From Pegoplata infirma (Eukaryota > Arthropoda > Insecta > Diptera > Anthomyiidae), in the NCBI GenBank assembly GCA_963921195.1, contig OY992536.1, positions 177,080,995 to 177,144,994 on the forward strand: a DNA stretch of 64,000 bases. Reading direction: 5' to 3'. The translations under genes were made by a program, and so were the position numbers. Numbering within the stretch: position 1 is the first letter of the stretch; each line of letters starts with the position of its first letter. Below the pieces are notes generated by a model. The model had not been told where the DNA came from. It worked only from the letters and a program-made list of their open reading frames with translations, and did no database searches. Below are positions 46,001 through 54,868 of this stretch, piece after piece.

Positions 46001-49000
46001 TTTGGACAAAGTCTATAGACTCGTTTGCATCGGCATCACTGGTGCTGGTAAAACATGTCCAACCTACGCCATTGGGGCCTTGCTTAACATTCCACCATTA
46101 CATATCTCGGTAATGGAGAATGCTTGCAAGAGCGCCCTTAGGTTGACAGAACTTGGTAATATGAAGGAAGGTGACTTACGGGGACACATGAAAATCGTTG
46201 AGCTTTTTATAAATGACCCTGTTCTAAAAGTCAAGGACAGAATATTACCAACACGGGTATTCAACAGGTACTTTGAAATCAAAATCCTTGAACGGAGCGA
46301 ATGGTCAAACATGACCTGGGACCCTGATCCTGATTCCATGATATGGTATACGGACGGGTCCAAGCAAACCAACAAGGATACAGGCGCAGGTATCTTCGGA
46401 CCCAACTTTCAACGCGCTTTGCCCATGGGCAAATCTCCATCAATATTTCAGGCGGAACTGTACGCCATTCACATATGCGTGACCGAATGTCTTCGTAGAA
46501 GGGCAAAAGGCTCACGCATATATATAATGTCTGACAGTCAGGCTGCACTGAAAGCTCTCAGAGCTTATGATGTGTCATCCGGACTTGTCATGGACTGTGT
46601 TGAATCCCTTAACAGACTAGGACGGGATAACGACCTAACCTTGGTATGGATTCCGGGTCACGAGGGTCATACGGGGAACGAACGTGCCGATTGTCTGGCA
46701 AACCGTGGTGCCCGTAGACCATTCATCGGTCCGGAACCATTCTTTGGTCTTCCGATGGGACACGTTAGGGAAAAACTCAAAATATGGAGTGAATCTAAGT
46801 TCATCGAACACTGGAACTTTTGTGCTGGCCAAAGGCAGGCGAAGAGATTCATCACTCCATCCAGTTCGGCAGCAAAGCTGCTACTATCCTTGGACAAAAA
46901 GGATCTCCGGATTCTAACGTCTTACCTAACTGGACATTGCAACTTACGCTACCACCTTAGGAAAAGGTATCTATCTGACACGGACACGTGCAGATTCTGC
47001 GAGATAGAGGAAGAGACGGCAGAACATGTTCTTTGTACATGCCCAAGACTGACTGGTAGAAGGCTTCGACATCTGGGGGGACACTTGTTATCTCCAACTG
47101 ACATACGAAACTCTTTGCCAAATAGGATTCTCGGCTTTATTAAAAGCCTGAATATTTAGGGCACCCCCTCTCAGGCTGCACAAAAGATCATTCTGGTCGC
47201 AGTGCATAGGGCCTCTTTAATCTAATCTAATCTAATCTTAGCATCGCATCTAAAAATGATATTTTAAAGTACATATTTGGGTTGATAAAAAAACAACATC
47301 AAAGAGATCAAGCTTTTATTACATTATGAAATCAAGTTTTAACGTAATGAAGCGTAGCAAAAAAAACTACTTCCCTCCTATGACACTCCTGTGTAAAAAT
47401 CATATAGGATTCAGTAGAATTTGAACAACTTCTTATTCATAATCTCGTACTATTTTCCGCTTTTTTGGATGCGACTTTTTTGCTGGGCCCCGTTAAAAAC
47501 GAAATTTCCAAAAAGTACTTTTTTAAGAATGTTTTTTTTTTTCACCGAAGGATCCTGCATTCCAACCAAAAGTACACTTTAATACCCCTTTTACCATGGA
47601 AATGGAATTTCCAACAAGTATTTTTACCAGAACGTTTTTTTACCAAAGGATCCTATATTACAAATTTCTGGGACCATCTTTTCAGCATATATAAAAAGTA
47701 CCAAAAGTACACTTCTTAAACCCTAATAAAGAAATTTCTAATAAGCACTTTTTTCACCAAAGGATCCTACATTCCGAATTTCATGTTTCAGGATGAATGT
47801 ATAAAAAGTAACAAAAGTACATATTTTTACCCCTTTCACCCCCTTTATAGACGGAATTTCCCAAAATTGTTTTTGGGAAATTCCAAATTTCATGTTTCTA
47901 GGACCATTATTTCAGGAAATATAAAAAGTAACAAAACTAAATTTGTTTACCCCGATAAAAACGGTATTTCCAATAAGCAGTTTTCCAAAATTTTTTTCAC
48001 CGAAGGATCCTACATTCTAAATGTTAAGTGGTTAGGATCATTATTTCAGGATATTATAAAAGTACACTTTTTCAGCCCTTTAAATTAATAGAATAAAAAA
48101 AAATATTTTTTCCAGTATTTTTTCTTCAATGAAGGAAACATTCGAAATATCAAGTTTCTACGACCATTATCTTAGAAATATAAAAAGTACCAAAAGTACA
48201 CTTTTTATCCCTTCTTCTCTCCCTGAGAAATGGAATTTTCAAAAAGTGGATCTATTTTCCAAAAGGTTAACCTACATTCCAAATTTAAGGTACGTAGCTT
48301 CAGCGGTTTGGGCTCTATTTTCCAAAAGGTTAACCTACTTTCCAAATTTAAGGTATGTAGCTTCAGTGATTTGGCTGGGCGAGATTGCATGAGTATTAGG
48401 GATATAACTTTTGAACATTTTTTGAAAATATCAAATCGGTTCTATGCAGGCGGTATAGAGTATGAAAAACTATGAAGAATGGCGGTCGCCCCTTTTCGCT
48501 GCCTTAAAAAAAGTTTCTGCATAAACCTTTTTGAACTTTGGTATATACACATTTCTTTATAAAAAATTTTAGCATCAATTTTAATATAAAAACACACTTT
48601 TCTTGGTTTCAATATTTTTTCTTGTAAAAAATGTAATTTTCCTACCAAACATCAAAAAAAAATATAGGAAAAACGGATGCTCAGTGGGACAAGATGGACT
48701 TTTTTGTCAACATTTTTTTAGGGATGAAGTTATTAACAGATTTTAAATATTTTTTTTTTTTTTTGCGGTTTGTATTTTATAAATTTTTATTATATATTTA
48801 TCCGTTAAAATTGAAGCATTTAACAGCAAAAAACTGAATACAATACAGTAGAATCTCACAAATTAGAACTCTCACAAATTACAACTGTCCAGAAATTAGA
48901 ACCGCTCTGAAATTAGAACCTGTGGTTCTAATTTCTGGAAGTTTTTTTTTATTTTCATTACAAAATGTTTTTTTTTGTAGTTTTTTGCTAAATAGGGGAA

Positions 49001-51758
49001 AACCCGAATTATTATTAGTTAACGCTCTAAAATTAGAACCAGTGGTTCTAATTTCTGGACTTTTTATTTTGTTTTTTTTTCACAATTCTATAAGCGTAAG
49101 AGAAACCGAAAAATGGAATAAAGATGGGTTTAATGACGGATCAGATAGCAGTGACGATGATATAATCGATGTAACGCCTGTTATTTCTCATTTCAAAGCG
49201 CTTAAAAGCGCTTTTCTACGAATTTAATGTGTTAAATTAATTAAATATTAACAAATAAAAATTGTTTTGTGTTAAAATAAAGCAGTCGTAACTGTTTTTT
49301 TGTTACTTTGTCATTTTCTTTGAAAAAAAAATGTCCAGAAATTAGAACTTTTCAGAAATTAGAACTACCCGAGGAACAAAGTGGTTCTAATTTGCGAGAT
49401 TCTACTGCATACATTTTTGTATAAAAAAAAAATATATTTTTTTTTTCTGGATAGGGTTTTAGAAAAAGAGGTTTATGCAGAAGGTTTTTGTTTCGAAATT
49501 ATCCAAGTAAAGTGGTTTCGGTATCTGTACATCTTTGACAATCACGTAGGGCCGAAATTTAATTATACGCCTAATGAGGGGTATTGATTTTTTACAACGT
49601 TCTTAACTGACTTAATTGTATGAGCACCACTGTATATTAGGGTGGAGCAAATATTTTTTTCGATTTTCGAAAACGTCGGGGTCGGGAAAGTTGCCTTTTG
49701 GGGTCAATATTAACCCACAAATATATTGAACCTGTAGGGTAAGGGCTTTGGGTTCCTTTTTTTTTTGCTTGAAAATCGGAAAATCTTTAACAAATTGCAT
49801 CTACTATAAAAAATTTCCAATATATTGTTGGCCACTGTATATCAAATTCAATATGCGAGCTTTGGAGGCCCATTACTCTGGAACCATGAGCCGCCGACAA
49901 TTTTTGTTTTATGTTTTGAACTTATCTAAATCATCCCTATTTCTAAAACAAAAAATCTGAGCAATGTCTGCCAACTACACTTGTTCCAAAATTTTAAATA
50001 ATATTAGGTCTATTCGATTACCTTACTGCAATCTACTATTTTTAACTCGTTTTACTACAGCTGGAAATTTTCAATCAGGGTTTCTAAATTCCCGGACTTT
50101 TTCCATTCCCGGGAAATCGTTTTAAAAAAATCGTATTCCCGGGAATTCCCGGGAATTTTTTAATTAAAACAAATTTTGAACTTTACCATATAAAAATTGT
50201 TATATTACAAATTATGGTCGTATTTTCCAATTTAAAACCATTTTAGATGTATTCTTTTGTAAAATAGTTTTACTAACCTCTAAAATATACATAGAAAGTT
50301 CATAAAATCTATTTTTTGTAGAAATATTGGACCTTATCATAGTTTTAGTATTTGCATTGACGTATTTCCACTCCATGCAAAATTGTTCACAATTCGGAAA
50401 TACCAGATTTTGCATCAAATGCGGTTTTAATAACTTTTTGGAAAATTTTTCTAATTTTGACTACGCCAACCATAAGAAAATTATATCTTAAAGATATATT
50501 TAATTAAACTTTCGAATTATTAAAATTAATTGGTTGAAGGCATTTCGGCCAAAATTAAAACACCAATGTACTACATAGCCATTGTAACGACGTATTTTCA
50601 CTGGTTGCTGGGATAAAACTCGCGGTGGCCAAGGTTCGTTACAAATTTTTTTTTTTCACGGCCGATAGATATCAGGCTTTTTTTACTTCATGTATGAAAT
50701 TTTAAGCTGAAAACCAGGTTTGTTATATATTTTTTAAAATATCGATATTTTTGTTTAAGCACTATAAAGATTGTTGTTCTGAATATGAAATACTAAATTT
50801 CGTAAAGAGAAATCATTGGAATTTTGGATTAAGAAAACTTTTGCCAATTTGCAACCAACATTTGAAGTGAAATTTAGTTTGATTCCGTATTTTGTCACGC
50901 AATCGATTAAAGAACAATAATTATTAGGCCTAAATAATATGCAAGCTGAAGCATATCCTCACTAGATTTTCTTTAAAAATTTTAATTCTTTCAAAGTTTT
51001 AATGTCATTTTTATTAAATCAATTTAGATTTTGTTAAAAATGTGTAAATTAAATATATTTTTATTAAAAAATTAGCGACGAATTCCCGAAATTTCCCGAA
51101 GAAAAAATCCCGGGATTTTAGAAAAATATTTCCCGGGAATTCCCGGGAAATTTTTCCCGAATAGAAACCCTATTTTCAATACAAAAAGTAAACAAAATTT
51201 TCCAGTTGTAGTAAAAAATAGTAAGAAATTTGGGTAATCAAATAGACCTATTTTTAGTAATAATATTTTGTTGCAGTACTGTACAAAGTATATCGTAAAT
51301 AAGACATCCTACTTACTTGAATTTATCAGATTAGCACTGCAAAATTCAACTTTTTCATTGTCGAAGGCCTTTGTTTGATTAGCATTCAGCCAGGCCATCT
51401 GTGGAGGCGTTTTATCAACAACACGTATTTCCTGTGACAAATCATTCTCTACTATATATGTCAATAAATTGCGTCCAATAAAGCCGCAACCTAAAAATAA
51501 AACAAATATTTTAAGTAGAAATTACAATAAACTACATATAGTATACTTATTTGCCACAAACTAATTTTAATTTAATTATGGACTTTCTTAACCCCCGCCC
51601 TTTAGCAAGAGACCACAAACCAAAAAAACCCTTGTTGTTGTTTTCAACTGGGCAATCCTTTGCATACATAACAAGTGGTCGGTGGTTCTTTATCTTGATT
51701 ACTCATTCATTCAAACTCGCTTACCTCCCAATATTAAAACTGTTGGCTTTTCCGACAT
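42749..51758 (-). CDS. Extended SDR / NAD-dependent epimerase-like protein, complete, 5 exons
   Basis: On the minus strand exons join 51758..51725, 51490..51317, 43807..43439, 43362..43094 and 43018..42749, giving 1116 bases and 371 residues. All phases match and all borders are GT/AG. The N-terminus MSEKPTVLILGG runs into GCGFIGRNLL, the Rossmann GxxGFxG dinucleotide site (residues 11 to 17). NCAAETR (91-97) is the expected NAG-like motif. Ser132/Ser133 sit at the catalytic serine position, RLPVVYGLGDKRYL (179-192) is the typical epimerase active-site strand, and HVDDVCAA follows. At the YxxxK position I see TAVAK (154-158), so the catalytic tyrosine appears replaced. The family is the NAD-dependent epimerase/dehydratase type of extended SDR; substrate unknown. 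The gene converges with Gdh. I cannot name the orthologue. Confidence 0.9.
43094..43362 (-). CDS. SDR-like gene exon 4 (substrate-binding domain)
   Basis: The split Met193 codon is followed by PRIIIAAIYKYLNE, then IATVHVDDVCAATWAL, the conserved V-H-V-x-D segment of epimerase-type SDRs, and ETYNIVDDAEST. It ends at TNLTK-like SNLTK before GTACAA (donor at 43093-43092). The intron to exon 3 is 76 bases and the intron to exon 5 is 75 bases. Confidence 0.92.
43439..43807 (-). CDS. SDR-like gene exon 3 (active-site region)
   Basis: Encodes residues 71 to 192, preceded by the split codon for Asn70. It contains the FNCAAETRPNQ motif, the FIEFSSGCVNSSEK serine segment, PWTAVAKQKLKVEKEL in place of the usual YxxxK helix, and RLPVVYGLGD. 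It is separated from exon 2 by a transposon-filled intron of 7.5 kb. Confidence 0.92.
43922..44855. mobile_element. 934-bp Tc1/mariner-like foldback element (TSD TA)
   Basis: Two nearly perfect inverted arms of about 430 bp starting CAGTGGGCGACAATACATTG, flanked by TA (43920-43921, 44856-44857). It is an almost complete palindrome with a short centre near 44345-44450, and lies in the SDR-gene intron. Confidence 0.9.
45050..45790. repeat. CGACTTTTCGAC-repeat region, probable hAT remnant
   Basis: TCGACTTTTTTCGACTTT-type repeats at 45060-45235 and again at 45650-45775, ending in GACTATAGAACCCTA, which looks like a hAT terminus. The left terminus is not clear. Confidence 0.55.
45845..47246 (+). 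mobile_element. 5'-truncated non-LTR retrotransposon (LINE with RNase H)
   Basis: Its GC content is well above the flanks. It begins inside the thumb region of a reverse transcriptase, carries a full RNase H domain and ends with a 3' tail of TAATC-type pentamer repeats (47219-47239), the sort of short-repeat 3' tail found in I-type LINE clades. It lies in the big intron of the SDR-like gene, antisense to it. Loss of the 5' part is the usual outcome of incomplete target-primed reverse transcription. No clear target-site duplication was found. Confidence 0.88.
45858..47159 (+). CDS. LINE ORF2 remnant: RT thumb, RNase H and C-terminal zinc motif
   Basis: A 433-codon open frame of a non-LTR retrotransposon, uninterrupted to its stop. 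Residues 7 to 40 (GKTWGLKP ... LTYAALVWWP) are the segment after the RT palm; the RT catalytic YxDD box is missing because the copy is truncated. The RNase H domain has its four acidic residues: Asp166 in YTDGSK, Glu200 in FQAELYAI, Asp226 in MSDSQAALKAL and Asp278 in GNERADCLA, with His268 in GHEGH. Near the C-terminus a C-x2-C-x8-H-x4-C motif (378 to 395) is the typical LINE zinc-knuckle. The first Met is only the first available codon in a truncated copy. With the RNase H and pentamer tail the best guess is the I/Loa/Outcast group. The unbroken frame suggests a recent insertion. Confidence 0.9.
   Translation: MKLLSIGKTWGLKPHMIFWSFNTIVKPMLTYAALVWWPKVEQSTARTILDKVYRLVCIGITGAGKTCPTYAIGALLNIPPLHISVMENACKSALRLTELGNMKEGDLRGHMKIVELFINDPVLKVKDRILPTRVFNRYFEIKILERSEWSNMTWDPDPDSMIWYTDGSKQTNKDTGAGIFGPNFQRALPMGKSPSIFQAELYAIHICVTECLRRRAKGSRIYIMSDSQAALKALRAYDVSSGLVMDCVESLNRLGRDNDLTLVWIPGHEGHTGNERADCLANRGARRPFIGPEPFFGLPMGHVREKLKIWSESKFIEHWNFCAGQRQAKRFITPSSSAAKLLLSLDKKDLRILTSYLTGHCNLRYHLRKRYLSDTDTCRFCEIEEETAEHVLCTCPRLTGRRLRHLGGHLLSPTDIRNSLPNRILGFIKSLNI
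47490..48380. repeat. Degenerate tandem repeat (GGATCCTACATTCC / AAAAAGTACCAAAAGTACAC)
   Basis: Motifs recur about every 105-130 bases (for example 47694, 47800, 47920, 48178). A 67-bp pair, CTATTTTCCAAAAGGTTAAC with TTCCAAATTTAAGGTA, is repeated at 48250 and 48313. Confidence 0.7.
48846..49407 (+). mobile_element. Internally deleted pogo/Tigger-like element
   Basis: TIR CAGTAGAATCTC(A/G)CAAATTAGAAC / GAGATTCTACTG with several AAATTAGAAC and GGTTCTAATTTCTGG motifs inside. A TA precedes it; CA follows (mutated). A short + frame (to 49227) ends DDDIIDVTPVISHFKALKSA, which resembles the C-terminal tail of Tigger/jerky-type transposases. That makes a deleted pogo-class element the best reading. 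Confidence 0.75.
49794..49838. mobile_element. End fragment of the Tc1-like foldback family
   Basis: ATCTACTATAAAAAATTTCC then AATATATTGTTGGCCACTGTA matches the right end of 43922-44855. Confidence 0.65.
50076..51172 (-). mobile_element. hAT-like CCCGGGAATTCCCGGG element (TSD TTTTCAAT)
   Basis: Left CAGGGTTTCTAAATTCCCGG, right TAGAAACCCTA, with duplications TTTTCAAT at 50068-50075 and 51173-51180. It is the single-block sister of the copy in the Gdh intron, in reverse orientation. Confidence 0.88.
50212..50418 (-). CDS. Shared short frame in the hAT-like element (unknown)
   Basis: 68 codons identical to 35395-35655 except for one Asp/Glu change, ending KWKIRP-like LNWKIRP. The upstream codons are out of frame by one extra base. 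Function not recognised; see the 35395 entry. Confidence 0.35.
   Translation of the reverse strand: MMQNLVFPNCEQFCMEWKYVNANTKTMIRSNISTKNRFYELSMYILEVSKTILQKNTSKMVLNWKIRP
51317..51490 (-). CDS. SDR-like gene exon 2 (Rossmann fold)
   Basis: Encodes CGFIGRNLLTYIVEN, then IRVVDKTPP, where the acidic residue after the second strand (Asp) suits NAD rather than NADP preference. Acceptor TTTTTAG and donor GTAAGT are on the minus strand. It enters in phase 1 and leaves in phase 1. Confidence 0.9.
51725..51758 (-). CDS. SDR-like gene exon 1 (coding part)
   Basis: ATG at 51758 reads MSEKPTVLILG plus one base, then donor GTAAGC. Joined to exon 2 it forms the unbroken dinucleotide-binding motif ILGGCGFIG, which is why this very short exon is accepted. 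It is too short for ordinary open-frame detection. Confidence 0.85.
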
Positions 51759-52117
51759 TATCTTTAAACTTTTTCACTTTATTAAACAAATTTGCACTTT
51801 TCTATTTAGTTTTAAAAGTATTTCACTTTTTATCAGACAACAATAACGTATAATGCAAATTAATTAAGTCGATGGGAATATTATATGTAAATCACGCAAG
51901 GAAAAAAAATAAAATAATGCGAATAACAAAAAATAGATAAAAAGAAAGAAAAAAATGAAAAGAAACCAAGAAAGAAACAAAAAAGAAAAAACCTGAAAAA
52001 ATACAGGGTTGTAAGATTAAGTACTAATGAAATAAGTTCAATTTGAAGATCATGCATGCATGATACAAGTTTCTTGAATTATTCCTTGAATAAAAATACC
52101 GTTATGAATAGTAATAT
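51759..52117. promoter_or_regulatory. Presumed 5' UTR and promoter region of the SDR-like gene
   Basis: The DNA immediately upstream (minus strand) of the SDR start codon. No clear TATA or initiator could be assigned. The 100-codon plus frame at 51551-51853 overlaps exon 1 antisense and is not considered real. The first MITE unit begins only 360 bases from the ATG. Confidence 0.3.
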
Positions 52118-53349
52118 CACAGACTAATACAGACTCGACATAAGTGACAGGTGTCAAAAAAGTATTCTTTAACCATATGGTTAATATTTTCAAATTATTC
52201 TACGAATTAGGTTAGAAAGAGAAAACTGATATAACGCGCCATAAGAAAAATGGATGCCAGATCGGTTTTTGTTGTTTCACTCACTCCTAAGTCGTAGAAA
52301 GTGTTGCCATGTTAGCGTAAAACGGACTAAAATCCGCTGTGTTTTCTCCTAAAATCGCTTAGTTTTTCCCCATTTTTTCTTATAAAACTCTACTGTCGAG
52401 TCTGTATTTAGTCTGTGGTAATATCACAGACTAATACAGACTCGACATAAGTGACAGGTGTCAAAAAAGTATTCTTTAACCATATGGTTAATATTTTCAA
52501 ATTATTCTACGAATTAGGTTAGAAAGAGAAAACTGATATAACGCGCCATAAGAAAAATGGATGCCAGATCGGTTTTTGTTGTTTCACTCACTCCTAAGTC
52601 GTAGAAAGTGTTGCCATGTTAGCGTAAAACGGACTAAAAACCGCTGTGTTTTCTCCTAAAATCGCTTAGTTTTTCCCCATTCTACTGTTTCTACTGTTTT
52701 TCCCCACTCTACTGTCGAGTCTGTATTAGTCTGTGGTATTACCACAGACTAATACAGACTCGACATAAGTGACAGGTGACAAAAAAGTAGTTCTCAACCA
52801 TATGGTTAATATTTTCAAATTATTCTACGAATTAGGTAAGAAAGAGAAAACTGATATAACGCGCCATAAGAAAAATAGATGCCAGATCGGGTTTTGTTGT
52901 TTCACTCACTCCTAAGTCGTAGAAAGTGTTGCCATGTAAGCATAAAACGGACTAAAAACCGCTCTGTTTTATCCTAAAATCGCTTAGTTTTTCCCCATTT
53001 TTTCTAATAAAACTCTACTGTCGAGTCTGTTTATAGTCTGTGGTATTACCACAGACTAATACAGACTCGACATAAGTGACAGGTGTCAAAAAAGTATTCT
53101 TTAACCATATGGTTAATATTTTCAAATTATTCTACGAATTAGGTTAGAAAGAGAAAACTAATATAACGCACCATTAGAAAAATGGATGCCAGATCGGTTT
53201 TTGTTGTTTCATTCACTCCTAAGTCGTAGAAAGTGTTGTCATGTTAGCGTAAAACGGACTAAAAACCGCTGTGTTTTCTCCTAAAATCGTTTAGTTTTTC
53301 CCCATTTTTTCTTATTAAACTCTACTGTCGAGTCTGTATTTAGTCTGTG
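52118..53349 (+). repeat. Tandem array of four 300-bp TIR (MITE-like) units, forward
   Basis: Units run about 52118-52417, 52425-52735, 52743-53042 and 53050-53349. Each starts ACCACAGACTAATACAGAC (first one or two with a T in place of C) and ends with the inverted form GTCTGTGGT. Neighbouring units are separated by a single ATT or AAT triplet, which looks like one shared copy of a 3-bp target-site duplication. Unit 2 has an extra TTTCTACTG segment near its right end. Confidence 0.93.
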
Positions 53350-53364
53350 GTAATATCCTATTCA

Positions 53365-53505
53365 TACCCTATTCACACGTACAGTTTTAAATCGTTTTTA
53401 GCAGCAATATTTTTAGCACTTTCTTTATTCTATTACAGTATATTGACAGAAAATGCTAAAAATAATTGCTAAAAACGATTTAAAACTGTAAGTGTGAATA
53501 GGGTA
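53365..53505. mobile_element. 141-bp palindromic MITE, family TACCCTATTCACAC, copy 1
   Basis: An almost perfect palindrome: TACCCTATTCACACGTACAG at the left and the inverted CTGTAAGTGTGAATAGGGTA at the right, with TTTTTAGCA / TGCTAAAAA inside. Confidence 0.85.
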
Positions 53506-53638
53506 TCACACGTACAGTTTTAAATCTTTTTTAGCAGCAATATTTTTAGCACATTCTTTATTCTATTACAGTATATTGACAGAAAATGCTAAAAATAATT
53601 GCTAAAAACGGTTTAAAACTGTAAGTGTGAATATGGGT
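53506..53638. mobile_element. Palindromic MITE copy 2 (left end shortened)
   Basis: It abuts copy 1 directly and lacks the TACCCTAT start. The internal hairpin and the GTGTGAATATGGGTTA end remain. Confidence 0.8.
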
Positions 53639-53641
53639 TAA

Positions 53642-54118
53642 TACCCTATTCACACGTACAGTTTTAAAGCTGCCCATTCACTTGCAATAAAATTGCTCAA
53701 CTTAAAAAAAAATTATTTTACAACATTATTGTCGTTTTACCCTACACAGCAAATAAAATTGCTCAATACTTAAACCCAATATATTGTACAAGATATAAAC
53801 ATAAACATAACATAATAAAAGTTGTACAATATAGACAACACACTGATAAAATATATTGCAGTATTCTTGTTTGTACAATAAATATCAAAAGTGTTTTGAT
53901 ATTCTCCAATATATTGCACAACCGTAAATATTACATACACACAAGCGATATTATTGTAAAATTTGAAAAGTTGAACAATAATATTGCAAGTGAATGGGCA
54001 GCTTAAATCGTTTTTAGCAGCAATATTTTTAGCACTTTCTTTATTCTATTATAGTATATTGACAGAAAATGCTAAAAATAATTGCTAAAAACGATTTAAA
54101 ACTGTAAGTGTGAATACT
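53642..54118. mobile_element. Palindromic MITE copy 3, split by another MITE
   Basis: The left part ends at GTTTTAA (53667). The element resumes at TAAATCGTTTTTAGC (54004) after the 336-bp insertion, and ends near GTGTGAAT. Confidence 0.8.
53668..54003. mobile_element. 336-bp PIF/Harbinger-like MITE with TAA duplication
   Basis: TIRs are AGCTGCCCATTCACTTGCAA and its inverse, flanked by TAA (53665-53667 and 54004-54006). The empty site TTTTAAATCG is seen in sister copies of the host MITE. A 3-bp TAA/TTA duplication is the PIF/Harbinger signature. Confidence 0.85.
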
Positions 54119-54536
54119 TGCTGTTTTGAGGTGTTCAAGAGTGAGATGTTAAAAAAAGTCTTTGTTCTGTGTCTATTACGTTTTTATTCTGCTACTGGTG
54201 TTTTGTTGAACAACTTGTTTAATACCCTATTCACACTTACAGTTTCAAACCGTTTTTAGCAATTATTTTTAGCATTTTCTGTCAATATACTGTAATAGAA
54301 TAAAGAAAGTGCTAAAAATATTACTGCTAAAAACGATTTAAAACTGTACGTGTGAATAGGGTATACTATGGAGTTCACACTAGCGACCTTAAACAAGTTG
54401 TTCAACAAAACACCAGTAGCAGAATAAAAACGTAATGGACACAGAACAAAGACTTTTTTAAACATCTCACTCTTGAACACTTCAAAACAGCAAGTGTGAA
54501 CGCCGTATAAGGTCGCTAGTGTGAATGTCATATTAA
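54119..54536. mobile_element. Inverted-repeat element with CACTAGCGACC end, split by MITE copy 4
   Basis: Arms 54119-54222 (CTTGCTGTTTTGAGGTG...) and about 54386-54500 (...CACTTCAAAACAGCAAG) are inverted copies. The right end carries GTTCACACTAGCGACC and its inverse GGTCGCTAGTGTGAA. A palindromic MITE (54223-54363) lies between the arms. Confidence 0.7.
54223..54363. mobile_element. Palindromic MITE copy 4, reverse
   Basis: Starts TACCCTATTCACACTTACAG and ends GTGTGAATAGGGTA, as in copy 1 but in reverse orientation. Confidence 0.85.
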
Positions 54537-54547
54537 AAACAGCAAGT

Positions 54548-54861
54548 GTAATACCACAGACTATAAACAGACTCGACAGTAGAGTTTTATAAGAAAAAAT
54601 GGGGAAAAACTAAGCGATTTTAGGAGAAAACAGAGCGGTTTTTAGTGCGTTTTACGCTAACATGGCAACACTTTCTACGACTTAGGAGTGAGTGAAACAA
54701 CAAAAACCGATCTGGCATCTATTTTTCTTATGGCGCGTTATATCAGTTTTCTCTTTCTAACCTAATTCGTAGAATAATTTGAAAATATTAACCATATGGT
54801 TCAGAACTACTTTTTTGACACCTGTCACTTATGTCGAGTCTGTATTAGTCTGTGGTAATAC
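54548..54861 (-). mobile_element. Single reverse-orientation copy of the 300-bp TIR unit
   Basis: Runs from ACCACAGACTATAAACAGAC to GTCTGTGGT in the opposite orientation to the 52118 array, and is followed by AAT and the first 8 bases of another unit whose remainder is found at 58617 after the 3.7 kb insertion. Confidence 0.92.
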
Positions 54862-54868
54862 CACAGAC

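Larger units (their letters stand above)
50006..51249. mobile_element. AGGTCTATTCGATTACC TIR element (TSD ATT) hosting a hAT insertion
   Basis: AGGTCTATTCGATTACC and GGTAATCAAATAGACCT are inverted, flanked by ATT, and about 70 bases from each end belong to this element; the rest is the hAT copy 50076-51172. The TSD and AGGT start resemble the AGGTGTGTTCC family. Confidence 0.8.

Noticed and set aside
46035..46058. Walker-A-like GITGAGKT in the LINE frame
   Set aside because: The corresponding segment in this LINE group is a conserved non-nucleotide-binding stretch (ITGA-x-(K/R)T-x-PT); the match arises from one residue and there is no Walker B.
46064..46917. Several minus- and plus-strand frames overlapping the LINE frame
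   Set aside because: Shadows of the RNase H-containing frame; none has its own motifs.
47465..48475. Several 60-100 codon frames
   Set aside because: They follow a degenerate tandem repeat with recurring peptide fragments; no independent coding evidence.
51551..51853. 100-codon plus-strand frame
   Set aside because: Antisense to exon 1 of the SDR-like gene, no family resemblance.
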